From: Cyclina sinensis
Taxonomy: Eukaryota > Mollusca > Bivalvia > Venerida > Veneridae
Assembly: GCA_012932295.1 (NCBI GenBank)
Contig: JAAONU010000001.1
Span: 28,248,550-28,312,549, forward strand
DNA: 64,000 nucleotides
Direction of reading: 5' to 3'
A model generated the notes under the pieces. It was not told where the DNA came from, made no database searches, and saw only the letters and a program-made list of their open reading frames with translations. The number at the start of each line of letters is the position of its first letter. Positions within the stretch are counted from its first letter, which is position 1. The translations under genes and the position numbers were made by a program. Of the stretch, positions 13,501 to 23,769 are shown piece after piece.

Positions 13501-16500
13501 CGTCGGTCTGTCAGTCGGTCCGTCCGCCCGTCTCCATTATCGTGTCCGCTCTATAAATCCTATACCAATTGAAGGATTTTCTTCAATCTTGGCTGAAATG
13601 TTCACCTCAACAAGGGGATGTGCAGAACCCATGTTGCATATGTGTCAGCTCAAGGTCAAGGTCACAATTGAAGATCAAATATCAAACAATCAAATATTAG
13701 ACATTATGTCGTGTCCGCTCTGTAAGTCCTACACTAATTGAAAGATTTTCTTTAATCTTGGCTCAAATGTTCACCTCAACAAGGGGATGTGCAGAACCCA
13801 TGTTACCCTTTTGCTGGCTTAAGGTCAAGGTCACCTTTGAAGGTCAAAAATTGACTTAGAAAATATTCTTAAATTTTAACATGTATTTGAATATTTCTGA
13901 AACTAGAAAACGTATTTGCTTGAAACTTAAAATATATATGAAGTGTCACAATTAGGATATGCAGGTCAAGTTTCATAACTCTGTATTGCATTTTGACAAA
14001 GTAATGCCCCTTTTTAAGTCTTCAAATTTACATACAATCAAATATTAGGCAATATGTCGTTTCAGCTCTATAAATCCTATACTAATGGAAGAATTTTCTT
14101 CAAACTTTACTCAAATGATCAACTCAACAAGGTTATGTGCAGAACCCATGTAACCTTTGTGCCGACTTAAGGTCAAGGTCAAACTTGAAGGTCAAAATTG
14201 ACTTAGAAAATGTTCTGAAATTTTAACATGTACTTGAATATTTCTGAAACTAGCACAGGTATTTGCTTGAAACTTAAAAAGATATATGAGGTATCACAAG
14301 TAAGATATGCAGGTCAAGTTTAATAACTCTGTATTGCATTTTGACAAAGTTATGCCCCTTTTTAAGTCTTTTAATTTACTTACAATCAATACTAGACAAT
14401 ATGTCGTATCCGCTCTATTAATTTCTATACTAAAGAAAGGATTTTCTTCAAACTTGACTCAAATGTTCACCCCAACTGGGCAATGTGCAGAACCCATCTT
14501 ATCCTTGTGCCAGCTTAAGGTCAAGGCCACACTTGAAGGTCAAAAATTGACTTAGAAAATGTTCTGAAATTTTAACATGTACTTGAATATTTCTAAAACT
14601 AGAACAGATAATCATTTGAAACTTCAAATATGTACAAAGTGTCGCAAGTAAGATATGCAGGTCAAGTTTCATATTTAAAAAAAGTGGGGGGGGGATGACT
14701 TTGTATTGAATTTTGACAAAGTTAAGTCCATTTTTATGTCTTTAAATTTATTTACTATAATATTTCTTAAACCAGAACAGATATTTACTTGAAACTTAAA
14801 ATTTATATGAATGGTTACAAGCAAGCTCAGATGACGAAAATTCTACAATTCCATTGAATTATGACACAAGTTATGCCCCTTTTAGGCTTAGAAAATGTTC
14901 TGATATAACCATTAATACTTAAATGTTTCTGAAACTAGAACAGATATTCACGAAAATGAAAGGTTATTTGTAACTGTTTCGAACATGATTTGACAATATA
15001 TATTTATACTATTACCTGTGCAATTTGTTTGTTTTTTTCACCAGAGATAATTTCTTTTTATGTATATGTATTTGTGCCACTAAAGTTATTCCCTTAACAA
15101 CCTTTCAATGTCGTCTTCTGTCAAGGACATTGGTGGGGGTATGAATCGCATTCAGCGATAGTTCTAATTAATATTGAACAAATGATATTCCAGGATTAAA
15201 CCTGAGAATTTCAGATTTCTACATAGAACAGATATCATATACTATCATGTTGAAGAGGAATATGGCATACAAAACTGATATTTTTTATACCCTTATCATG
15301 CTTGTTGGATGACAGATTCTGTCTAGTATGTTCATGATGGCAGTATATTAATATGGCAGATTTTATTTACATGTACATGTTTTTGAATTTTAATTATTAC
15401 ATATTTTGTGTAAACATAGTGGCTTTTTGCTATTCACTGAAAAAGGTCAGGTATCAATTTTCTGCAGATCTGGCCTGATATCTTGATCTGGGACCTCAGT
15501 AGGTATGACTTAGAGTTACTTCATGTAAAGGAAGGAGAAGCTTGGAGACCTGAACTTGTCGTCGAAAATGCGTAAGTTTGTTTTTCTGCCCAATGTTAGT
15601 ACAGTTACAAATCATTTTACCATTGAAAGGTCAGACAGTAAAAAAACTGAAAAAATTACAGACCTGTTAGTCAGTTTTAGTTAAGTCCTTTTTAACTTTA
15701 ACCATGCTTCTGTTTCAGTACAAACAAAGACTTTATTATAAGGATTTGCTTATCAGTCAAAACATTTCAATAAATACCCTAATTAATGTATAGCTTGTTC
15801 TGGCAAAGAACAAGTCTGTTTTAGACCCTTAACAAAAGTTTTCTAACCTCCTCTGTAAATTGAGTTTTCTTAATATACATACTTATGACAAAATATAGAC
15901 AGTATAAAACACTTTTACCTAAAGCCTTTCCAGATATGACAAGTATGTTTTAACTTTAACTCTCACAAGACTAAATTTTTCTGTTAAGTGAAGAGAAACA
16001 CATTGGTTTTTCTTAATATGAGCATACAAACAACAACAGTGCAGAATGAAGTCCTAAAGACTACTGACCAAAAAAAAAAAAGAACAGCCAGTAGTGACAA
16101 AATGTACTTACAAACATGGTACTTATTTACCCCACCCACTTCATGATTGGAGAATGATACCGAAATAAACCAGTATATATCTAGGGTTCTTCAGATATGC
16201 TATTAATATGTTTATTCATATACTTTTCATGAATAGAAAGGCAAAATATCAAAGATGTTGACCATGAAGTTTAGGAGAAATAAATAGCTAAAGTCACTGA
16301 TACCCAGTTTTCATTTATTTACCATGATTATTGGCTTAATTGAACTTTAGTCAAAATGAAAGAAATTCAATTTAATTCCAGTTAAAGTTAATATTTTAAA
16401 CCAAAATAAAAAATAAAAACAGAAACCCTAAAAGTAAAAAAAAAAACAGTATGGCTTAAGAGGGGTTAAATCAGTTCCCTTCAGTGAAAAAGGTCTATCG

Positions 16501-18608
16501 ATGGAATACTTTCCATAGTGGAGGAAGGGAATTATGAATTTATACCTGAAGTAAAGAACTTGGTTATTTTATAAATATAGAAGAGTATGGATTAATTATG
16601 TTACACCTTAAAGAATAATTCTACTATGTTTAATGCAGGGTAGAGGATACAGCAGTGATTATTGATGAGAATATGATGTACAGAATACACTATACTGGAA
16701 TAGTCACATGGGAACCAGCATTGAACATCAAGGTCCACTGTCCACATGATCTCACTTATTTCCCATTTGACAGACAGACATGTGGTATTACCTTATCAAG
16801 CTGGTCATATGACCACAGTGAAACACCACTACAACCTCTCAGTGACAAGGTTAATTTTAACATGTACAAGTAAGTTGATTTAATACTATATGTATGTGAA
16901 ATTTAGCTATAACTGTTCCCTTAATTTCATCTGCTTTATAGTAATATGAAATCATCTCAGTTAAGGGAATTAAATTCATGTGTAGAACTTTTCTTTCTTG
17001 AAGGCAGTTGCAATCTTTAAATGGTTATGTATATCTTATCAGTTTTATTCTAGACTATAGTTAGTAAACAACTAAATAGTTTTTGGTCAAAGAAGAAAGC
17101 CTAGAACATTTACCAGAGTAAAGGAAAATTAAAAGGAGAGTAATAACTAATAGTTTTGAATTGCTCTTTTGTTTCCATCAAGAACTTATTGTGAAAAATT
17201 AAGATTTTTAAAAACATGTTTTGTCTTTTGTTTTTTAAGAGCAAGCTCAGACTTTCAAGTAGAAGAGAGCCGAGTTGAAACATCAGAAGTGATGGAGTCA
17301 CAAGGCACATTGACCAGAACATACTCAAAGCTCACATTCTATATAACTGTACAACGGCACTCACAGTTTTATGGACTGACTATAATTCTACCCTTGGTGT
17401 TGCTGTCTGCTTTGACATCTGTTACCTTTGTTTTGCCAACTGAGACTGGAGAAAAAGCAAATTACAGTGTTACCATATTATTGATGATAATTGTCTTCTA
17501 TACAGTCGCATTTGGATACATCCCTGTGTTCACTGGGTTTTCATTACTTGGTAAGATATACAACATTTTTCAGAATATTTATGGTGTAAGAATGCTTCAT
17601 CCTGGTACAAGCCATCTGTAAAAGCCCAGTCAACAAATGATGAATTATAGTCAATGGCATCTTTGTAAGAAGATTTCAGTCAAATTATTGACATCTTGCT
17701 GCATCTGCCTATATTTTGCTCTTTTATAAAAAAAGACAATTGTGCAGTAAAACATTGAGCTGTTTAAATATTTTTAGGATAACAGATCATATAAGAAAGT
17801 ACCATTTAAAATGTTTAATTTATATACTAGAAGTTTCATTGTCTAAAACTGGTTTTAAAAATATTATCCAGAGCATTCAAAAACAAAGCTGAACTGTGTG
17901 TATGGTGTTTTATTATACTGTAAAGCAGTTTTTCAACTGTGCCTATACTTACTATGTTAGTGGTAATGAAATATTGCACTAAATTCATCCCTTTCTATTT
18001 CAGTGGTGTATGCAGGAGTTGTTCTCATCCTTGCCACCCTAGCCTTTCTGTGTAATCTGTTTGTGTTGTATGTGTACCATCTAGATAAACACAGAGAAAT
18101 GAGAGCTATAGTGAGATCTGTGCTACATATTCTCACATTAATAACCTGCAGGAGCAGAGCAAGTGATGATTCCAAATCTGTTGTGATGTCGGAAGAGACA
18201 ACCAGCAGCAGGTTGTCTGAGCATGACATTCAGGCTTGTTCCAGCTTACCTAATGGTGGCCTTGGTGACAGGAAGCCAGGCAGACTGTCCCCTATCAACC
18301 GTAGGGTGGTACCATCAGATACTTTAACTGAAAATGAGACTGTATCTAATGAAAGACTTACACATCAAGGACCTGTGCCTCCTCTGACACAAGCGACACA
18401 TCCAGACACACACAACCATGCAAATCTAATGAGAGTTGAACATTTACAGACTTTCAAGAGAAATCCAGTGAAAGAACATTCAAATATCAGATCTCCATGG
18501 CAAGAGTTGTCTGTGTGTTTAGACAGACTTTTCTTTGTTACTTTTGTTGTTATTTCATTCATTGTTCATTTGGCATTCCTTAGTGTGCTTGGTACAGGTT
18601 CTGTCTGA
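1406..18608 (+). CDS. Cys-loop ligand-gated ion channel subunit, nicotinic-receptor-like, non-alpha (spliced, 5' incomplete)
   Basis: Six exons (1406-1545, 2148-2192, 15468-15571, 16639-16869, 17240-17550, 18004-18608) join in frame to give about 478 residues. Seen: an N-terminal extracellular part with NLRTGIL; the Cys-loop C-x13-C containing YFPFD; loop-B Trp in SSWSYD; M1 after RHSQFYG; M2 after GEK; M3 (LVVYAGVVLILATLAFL); a cytoplasmic loop of about 130 residues; M4 just before the stop. Family knowledge: such subunits form pentameric plasma-membrane channels gated by neurotransmitter, and Glu at -1' with no Pro-Ala insertion before M2 indicates cation selectivity. There is no adjacent Cys pair before M1, so it is non-alpha by that criterion. 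The ligand is not known; acetylcholine is only the default inference. The signal peptide exon is missing from what I can see. A divergent molluscan paralogue is likelier than a direct orthologue of a vertebrate subunit. Confidence 0.9.
2148..2192 (+). CDS. Receptor 45-nt micro-exon
   Basis: Exactly 45 nt, phase 0 in and out, between TTTAG and GTAAGTG, encoding DSSEETLTVHGKLTV. A 45-nt exon at this place is a known conserved feature of nicotinic receptor genes, where it carries the strand ending in LTTNVWL-like sequence. The usual Trp after this strand (WLR/W) is not present in the same position; the next exon starts IWPDILIWD. Confidence 0.8.
2285..3000. repeat. Tandem repeat, about 160-bp unit, with GGAGGCATATAG start
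   Basis: Two GGAGGCATATAG leaders (near 2305 and 2433; the second is a small hairpin, TATGCTCC/GGAGGCATA) precede three to four copies of a unit of about 160 bp with CTCCAAAACTGCTT, TTCATTGAAACTTAACAGG and GGCACTTAGTCATTTTT. Apparent ORFs in it are by-products of the repeat. Confidence 0.75.
3225..4585. repeat. Tandem array, about 165-bp unit, rich in TGACCTTGACCTT
   Basis: Repeated phrases TACTTGGACACAACAAC, ATGACCTTCACCTTCAAGG, TATTGAATTTTGCTAAA and GGCCATAACTTT recur at about 160-190 bp. The array resumes at 6730 after an inserted element, so 4586-6729 is an insertion within it. Confidence 0.8.
4586..6729 (+). mobile_element. Complete tandem-core interspersed element (Helentron/pearl-like non-autonomous candidate)
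   Basis: The 5' end is a near-perfect hairpin (TAGCTCACCTGTCAC, loop, GTGACAGAGTGAGC) followed by a TCCGTC-rich leader. The core is a tandem array of about 143-bp monomers with CTTGTTAACACTCTAGAGG, and within 5.1-6.0 kb a dimer period of about 286 bp. The 3' end is CAGGTGAGCGATACA, hairpin GGGCCATCATGGCCC and TCTTGTTT. No coding capacity. It interrupts the array of the preceding entry. Class assignment is inference from terminal hairpins and a tandem core. Confidence 0.75.
6730..7400. repeat. Continuation of the 165-bp TGACCTTGACCTT array
   Basis: The same unit as 3225-4585 resumes directly after the inserted element (TTGGACAAAACAACACTT, TTAAATGACCTTGACA), with about four more decayed copies. 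Confidence 0.75.
7401..7780. other. Repeat-derived spacer in receptor intron
   Basis: Contains a TGTCTGTCCCTCTGTCTGCC leader-like run and one GGTCAAAGGTCAAGGTCACAC motif, both typical of the leaders and cores of neighbouring repeat families. No exon character; the short ORFs on both strands overlap the repeat text. Confidence 0.5.
7781..8446 (+). repeat. Tandem-core element starting TATGCCCCCC, 3' part displaced
   Basis: Starts with TTTATGCCCCCCTTTGG, a GGCAGGGCATAT partner and a CTGTCTGTCGGTC leader, then about four copies of a unit of about 160 bp (CTTCGCAGAGGTTGCACATA, GAAATTTGGTATACAGATT, ATGCCCCTTGGA). The last unit stops at GAGCAATATT, where the next element begins. Confidence 0.75.
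8447..10641 (+). mobile_element. Complete tandem-core element with ERE-like palindromes
   Basis: The 5' hairpin TATGCCCCCCAT / AGGGGGTATA opens about 14 copies of a unit of about 145 bp: GATCAATAACTATAGAAC, CTTGGTCCCAGGTTGTTCAA, ATGACTAGTAGATGACC, GGTCAAAGGTCAAGGTCACA, GTGACCTTGAA. It closes with CTAGGGGGGCATAA, the small hairpin ATGTTTTACAAACAT and CTCTTGTTT. The C-rich start and G-rich end can pair as short inverted ends. Several units hold AGGTCACAGTGACCT (9076-9090, 9953-9967) or a one-base variant (8931-8945). Confidence 0.8.
10642..11881. other. Intronic DNA without recognised gene
   Basis: No exon-like frame. Isolated GGTTAAGGTCACACTT and CATTGATGGTTG phrases near 10.7 and 11.45 kb show it is partly made of old repeat units. 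The stretch 10840-11060 is less AT-rich than its surroundings but gave no inverted ends I could confirm. Confidence 0.4.
11882..13027. mobile_element. Non-autonomous TIR element, 1146 bp (TCCGGGA subterminal repeats)
   Basis: Ends are inverted: CCATACCTGCCATA on the left and TATGGCAGGTATGG on the right. Both subterminal regions are rich in TCCGGGA-type motifs in opposite orientation. Flanks carry a direct repeat CTTTGG (11876-11881 and 13028-13033). No transposase-like ORF. The superfamily is not certain; the duplication length (6-8 bp depending on where the end is drawn) could fit hAT. Confidence 0.8.
13028..13443. other. Intronic spacer, nothing recognised
   Basis: AT-rich single-copy-looking sequence between two repeat elements; no splice-flanked open frame seen. 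Confidence 0.4.
13444..15165 (+). mobile_element. Tandem-core element with ATACCCCCACC start, about 345-bp period
   Basis: Opens with a hairpin (ATACCCCCACCAC / GTGGGGGGCTAT) and a CCGTCCGTCCGTCGGTC leader. Units include GGATTTTCTTCAATCTTGGC, CTCAACAAGGGGATGTGCAG, CTTAAGGTCAAGGTCA and AATGTTCTGAAATTTTAACA, with cores near 13856, 14202 and 14549. It closes with GGTGGGGGTATGA, partner of the start, then a small hairpin ATCGC-ATTCA-GCGAT and AGTTCTAATT. Confidence 0.75.
15468..15571 (+). CDS. Receptor exon: loop D/A region
   Basis: Flanked by TTTCTGCAG and GTAAGTTT; enters in phase 0, leaves in phase 2. Encodes IWPDILIWDLSRYDLELL followed by VKEGEAWRPELVVENA. The WRPELVVENA segment corresponds to the family motif W.P.l.l.N of the ligand-binding domain. 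It follows a 13.3-kb intron filled with repeats. Confidence 0.88.
15572..16638 (+). other. Receptor intron, no repeat recognised
   Basis: AT-rich, with short A runs near 16068 and 16435; no gene or clear element. Confidence 0.6.
16639..16869 (+). CDS. Receptor exon: Cys-loop
   Basis: Flanked by AATGCAG and GTAAGT; completes the phase-2 codon as Ala and leaves in phase 2. Contains the diagnostic 15-residue Cys-loop, C and C separated by 13 residues with YFPFDRQT inside, then ITLSSWSYDHSE with the loop-B Trp. YTGIVTWEP matches the complementary-face strand of nicotinic subunits. Confidence 0.95.
17240..17550 (+). CDS. Receptor exon: loop C, M1 and M2
   Basis: Flanked by TTTTTTAAG and GTAAGA; phase 2 to phase 1. 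The loop-C region has no Cys pair. M1 starts at about FYGLTIILPLVLL. M2 follows GEK: 2' is Asn, 9' is the conserved Leu, 13' Val, and 20' is Gly where cation-selective subunits usually have an acidic residue. No Pro-Ala insertion before GEK. Confidence 0.93.
18004..18608 (+). CDS. Receptor last exon: M3, cytoplasmic loop, M4, stop
   Basis: Starts after TATTTCAG in phase 1 continuation (G + TG gives Val), so a GTG at 18003 is not a start codon. Encodes M3 (VVYAGVVLILATLAFLCNLF), a long Ser/Thr-rich cytoplasmic loop, the amphipathic stretch WQELSVCLDRLFF and M4 (FVVISFIVHLAFLSVL), with a TGA at 18606. The very short tail after M4 is usual for the family. Confidence 0.92.
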
Positions 18609-18684
18609 GCAAATCAAAATGAACATTTTTTTCTTAAACTTGATATTTAGTCTGGCCCTCACATGGAAATTGGCTTCATGTCAG

Positions 18685-19179
18685 TTAAAGGGATATACAG
18701 GCAAAAGTTTTATGCTTTCTTTCTCGTTTCTTCAATGAATATGCTATAAATGTGATCGAAATAAATACAATGATCAGCCCCAGTAACAAAGATTTCCTCT
18801 TTTTTTTGAAAAAACTGGGTGGTTTCCTAACTTAACCCACATTGGTTTAGATAGAAAATTTAGATTTTGAGCAAAATTTCACAGTGAATGATTGGACGGT
18901 TGAAGTACCTGTCATGTGATCTACAGCATAAAGCAACCCAAGAGAAACGAGGATTGGTTGTTTTTGTCACATGACCTATTCAAAAATAACTCAGTGATTC
19001 GGTTCACGTTTTACTTTCCGTTAAATAACATTCAAATATTTACGTTCAAGCCCGCATTTCACTTTAATTATATGGACAGACATACTTGAAATTTTAAGTT
19101 CTTCATATTGAATGTGATTTGAGCAAATAATATTAGTCTTAATTTTTTTGGGCATTCATTTGCCTGTGTATACCTTTAA
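18685..19179. mobile_element. MITE-like TIR element, 495 bp, at receptor 3' end
   Basis: Left end TTAAAGGGATATACAGGCAA and right end TTTGCCTGTGTATACCTTTAA are inverted with few mismatches. The target duplication may be TA or TTAA, which are palindromic and part of the ends. No ORF. It starts about 77 bp after the receptor stop codon. Confidence 0.65.
18760..18765 (+). terminator. Candidate poly(A) signal AATAAA of the receptor gene
   Basis: First AATAAA downstream of the stop (about 150 nt after it). It lies inside the MITE-like element, so the transposon may provide the 3' end of the mRNA. Not proven. Confidence 0.45.
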
Positions 19180-19742
19180 TCATTGGGTTAGAACATAATT
19201 TTGTGATATTATGAATCTGTTCACAAGCATTTGAGTACCACTGTTCATAGTAAAACACTGTATTTTTGGCAGTTTTTTACTTTATATATGCAAAAGAGGA
19301 ATGTGTAAGATAGACATTGTGTTTGTTTACCATAATTTTCTGAATTACTTTGTATATTACAATCCTTTCATTGATCGAGTGTTTTAATTTATTGTTTCTC
19401 TAGTCTAGAAAAACAAGTACAGTGAGTTTGAAACTTTTGATGGTTTTATAAATCTAGTAGTATACAATAACCTTTTTGAAAACTTAAAAAAAAGATTGAA
19501 TTCAGACATGAAGAAAGTCAAGCACATCCATGAGTCTACAATGATTTAATAGCTACATAATAGCCACTAGAAACACAGAATGTGAACAGCAGAATAGTTG
19601 GATTATAGTCGAGCACTGAACCTGTGCTGTTTTGCAGTCCATCTTTTTTTCTTCTGGGAAATATTACCAAAACTTAGCTTGCAAAAGTAATATAACCGAT
19701 TACTGCATCTTCTTGGGTGTCTTCAAGGAGGGTCGTAATGGA
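19180..19742. other. Intergenic AT-rich spacer
   Basis: No gene or clear repeat between the MITE-like element and the next tandem-core element. Confidence 0.5.
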
Positions 19743-21184
19743 TTTTTAGCTCACCTGAGCACGTAGTGCTCATGTACGCTTTTAGGATCGGTGGTTGTCC
19801 GTCCGTCGTCCGTCCATCTGTTGTCCACAATTCATTCAAATGACATCTCTGAAACCACTGGGCCAAATTTGATGAAACTTGCTTGGGATTTTCCTTGCAT
19901 GAAGCTCTACCAAGTTTGTTCAAATGGTTCTGGTGTATTGCATTTCTGGGTCACATGAGCTAAATATAGATTTTAAAAGTTGGATCTTTAAAAATCATCT
20001 TCTCCGAAACCACAAGGCCTGGAGCTTTGATATTTGGTATGAAGCATCATCTAGTGGACCTCTACCAAGTTTGTTCAAATTATACCTCTGAGGTCAAATT
20101 TGGCCCCACTTTCGTGTCATTGGTTTCACATAGGCTTATATAGGAAAAACTTCAAAAATCTTCTTCTCTGAAACCACAAGGCCCTGAGCCTTAAGATTTG
20201 GTATGTAGCATTGTCTAGTAGACCTCTACCAAGTTTGTTCAAATTATGCCCCTGGGTTCAAATTTGGCCCCACCCCAGTGGTCAATTGATTTTACATAAG
20301 GAAAACTTCGGAAAACTTCTTGTCTGAAACGGCAAGGGCCTGAGCCTTAAGATTTGGTATGTAGCATTGTCTAATAGACCTCTACCAAGTTTGTTTAAAT
20401 TATACCCTTGGGGTCAAATTTGGCCCCACCTGTGGGTCATGGTTTTACATAGGCTTATATAGTGAAAACTTTGAAAATCTTCTTGTCTGAAACCATAAGG
20501 CTCTGAGCCTTAAGATCTGGTTTGTAGCACTGTCTAGTGCCTCTTCTGGTTTCTTCAAATTATATCCCTTGGGTGAAATTTGGCCCTGTCCCGGGGGTCA
20601 ATTGATTTTACGTAGGCTTATATAAGGAAAACTTTGAAAATCGTTTTGGCTGAAACCACAAAGCCCTGAGCCTTAAGATTTGGTATGTAGCATTGTCTAG
20701 TAGACCTCTACCAAATTTGTTCAAATTATGCCACTGAGGTCAAATTTTGCCCCACCCCGGGGGGTCAGTTGATGTTACATAGGCTTTTGAACTTTTCACA
20801 AACACAATTAAACATGTCGTCTATGGTTGCTGCCATCTTGTCTGTAATACCAAATGTCGTATAGAATGAGCGTTTTGATTGGTTTTAATTGCTTCATGAA
20901 ATCGTGAGGGAACCAATGAAATAGCTGTCTTTGATAACCTCTTGTCTGAAACCACAAAACCTTGAACTTAGATATTTTTAATGGAGCATCAGCTAGAGGT
21001 CATCTACGAAGTTTGTTCGAATTATGCCCCTTGAGTGAAATTTGGCCCTGCCCTGGGGGTCACTTGTATTCATATAGATTTATATAGGGAGATTCTTAAA
21101 AAAGCTTTTGATGTTAGCTCAATAGCAGACCCAAAGGCAAAGTATTCAGGTGAGCGATCTAGGGCCATCACGGCCCTGTTGTTT
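19743..21184 (+). mobile_element. Complete tandem-core element (GCTCACCTGAGC family)
   Basis: 5' hairpin TTAGCTCACCTGAGCACG / GTGCTCATGTACGC, CCGTCCGTCGTCCGTCC leader, then about seven units of about 165 bp (AACCACAAGGCC, GACCTCTACCAAGTTTGTTC, AAATTTGGCCCCACC, AGGCTTATATAGG). 3' end CAGGTGAGCGATCTA, hairpin GGGCCATCACGGCCC and TGTTGTTT. About 150 bp of unrelated sequence (20785-20935, with GCTGCCATCTTG) interrupts one unit. Confidence 0.8.
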
Positions 21185-23762
21185 GTCAAGACATTGTCAT
21201 CAACGACCAGGGAACCTACTTTTCATCTTACTTTTTTGAAATATAAATACAGACTTTCATCAGGAAAGGTGAAAAGCAGTTACTTGACTGTGTGAATGCT
21301 TACAGAGGTTTTTATAATACTTTATAATTGTTAAAGCCCCAGTGTCTCTCAGAAACGGTCATTTGAGAACATAAAACTGGTAATCGGATTGTGTCCTCTA
21401 TTGATTTAAGAAATCTTTGTAACTTGTACAATGTCAGGTAATTCCTATATTCTTTGAAAATTGATCAGATTTCAAACCTCAATAATTAGTTTTTTGTTTA
21501 CTTCTAAGATTTCCCAAGGGTATTATAACAATCACAGCAGTTTAATAAACATTAATATATATGCATAAGACAATTCCAGTCAACAATTAGTCATTTTTGA
21601 ATTTATTTGGGATGATGTCATTTATATTTGTGATATGTGACAAAATGGACAATTTGACATTATCAAGAAAACTATGTCAAAGCTTGACATCATAAACTAC
21701 CGGGTAATTAATTCCTGCAATCACAAAATGTTTTGTGCGTTCTCTGAATTATCTTAAAAAATGTGGAATTAAGTAACTTCTAAGGTTACTGAAACATGGA
21801 TGTGGATTACCTAACAACCTTGCAGCTATATAATATGTTGCATGTGGTGTGGTTTGACGTCCCTGATGTGAAAATGACTTAAAGAAATGTTACATATGCA
21901 TTGTTTATTCAATTATAAGTGTACTTCTGTTAGTCAGAATGTGATCAAAAGTATGAAAGTAATGTCAGAATTATATGAAAGGGTAAAAACTTGAAAATGT
22001 TAAATTTGACAACATAGTTGATGATCTCGTGACACAGCCCATTTATGCACAGTACCGAAGTGTAACAGACTGTCATTGGAAACACTCGCTGAATGTAAAC
22101 AAATTTAGTATTTTCACATCTATTCAAAATGTTAAAGCTGCTTTTCTTGTATCTATAAGCAACAATATGTAAGTAACAATATTATTTATGTTCTACATTC
22201 TGGAAAACTGCAGAGTATATTGAGAATATTGCTGTTTTATTGGTAAAACTCAGTGAGAACCGTCTGACCAATTTTCTTGAGGAATGTCAGAGCATGAAAA
22301 ATGACTAAGAGCAGTGCTAGAGATTTGATATGTATTAGTGTTATAAATGAAAATCAATTATTAAATAAGATCAAAGAATTTCGATTAACTATAAGAATAT
22401 AATTGAAATGTTACAAACAAGAAGTACTTTCAGAGGCCTTGTACACTTTCACCCTAATGTATTATCACAACAAATACTGTTTAGATGAATGATAAAATAC
22501 ATCAAATAGTACAGAATCACTTATTTATCCAGTTATTTTTTGTATTTATGTCAAATGCACTTCTGTCATAAAAACAGATTCCCACAGAGTTACTTCCCTT
22601 GCCACTTGGCAACTTCGATTCTCAGAAATGAAAATGGATTGTAGGCGACAAAACAAGGCTGCTGCCTATTATTTGATTTAACTTGATTATCTTTACATCA
22701 CTAATACATTTAACTGACAATGTGTTTAAAATTTTATTGATCTAACCAAGTTTCTATGTTAACCTTTGTTAACTGAATATGGAAATCTTAAAACAAAATA
22801 ATGACACCTTGAATTTCTTGCGTAATAAGTTCCAGTAACTCTTTAAGTTTACTTTTTACTTAGGAGATTTTACATGAGTCAGTAAAATGCCCAACAGTTA
22901 CTGTCTAAGGACGGTTGGTTATTTTAGTGTGCCACTGAACATCATTTCTCACATTATAACAAAATTATTACAGTACAAATAGTACATTATTCTGAAGTGA
23001 GTTAATATTACCTTATACAGCAGGTATATATGTTAATAGTTTTATAGAAAAAAAAAGAATAGTATTATTGCATAAGATTGGTAAGTGTTTCCTTTCCAAA
23101 TGTAAATCTATATACTGTATGGGCTTTATCTACATGTAAGCTCGACTATTGTTCTAAAATAAGTATTCCTCCTTTACACTATAATTTTCAAACTTTCCAT
23201 CTCACCACTGAGATTTCATTTCTCACAGCTTTAGTTTGGTTTTGCTGTATGTAACATCTTTGAACAGAGATCGTTACTGTATTGGTTTTCCTTGAAAGAC
23301 CCTGAATATATTGACGAGTAGCTGCCAATATCTCAAATTATAATTGCAGGTGGTAAAAGTCTCCAACACACTTAAAGGTGTGTGCATAATCTTCACATTG
23401 CTACTTCAGCAACTTAGTTTCTGATATTTTGAAGTAATTGCAGAATCTAGATTTTTTTGCCTGAACACGGCATATAATTTTATATGAACACACAAAGATG
23501 AAAAGCAATCTTGAAACTCTTTTACTTTCTCTCTTAGATGAAAGGAAACTTTTTCAACTTAGTGCTAAGTCTTTCATATCTGTTTCTGTGAACCTAACTT
23601 CCTTTTGCTTTATTGCAGGATTAGATATATTTGGATTCAGATGCATATTCCAGTTAGGACAAAATTAGAAATAATGTGTATTATCTAGGTGTCCATTCAA
23701 ATACGAGTTTCATGAACCTAGCTCTCATAACTTTTGAGTTATGCCAGGATTTATATTTTGCT
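21185..23762. other. Gene-free AT-rich intergenic DNA
   Basis: No splice-flanked open frame and no repeat I could identify. It separates the convergent receptor and TET genes. Confidence 0.5.
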
Positions 23763-23769
23763 GACAGAC

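Noticed and set aside
18003..18005. GTG start codon of a 201-residue protein
   Set aside because: It straddles the splice acceptor CAG; the frame continues from the previous receptor exon, and the sequence is M3 to M4 of the channel.
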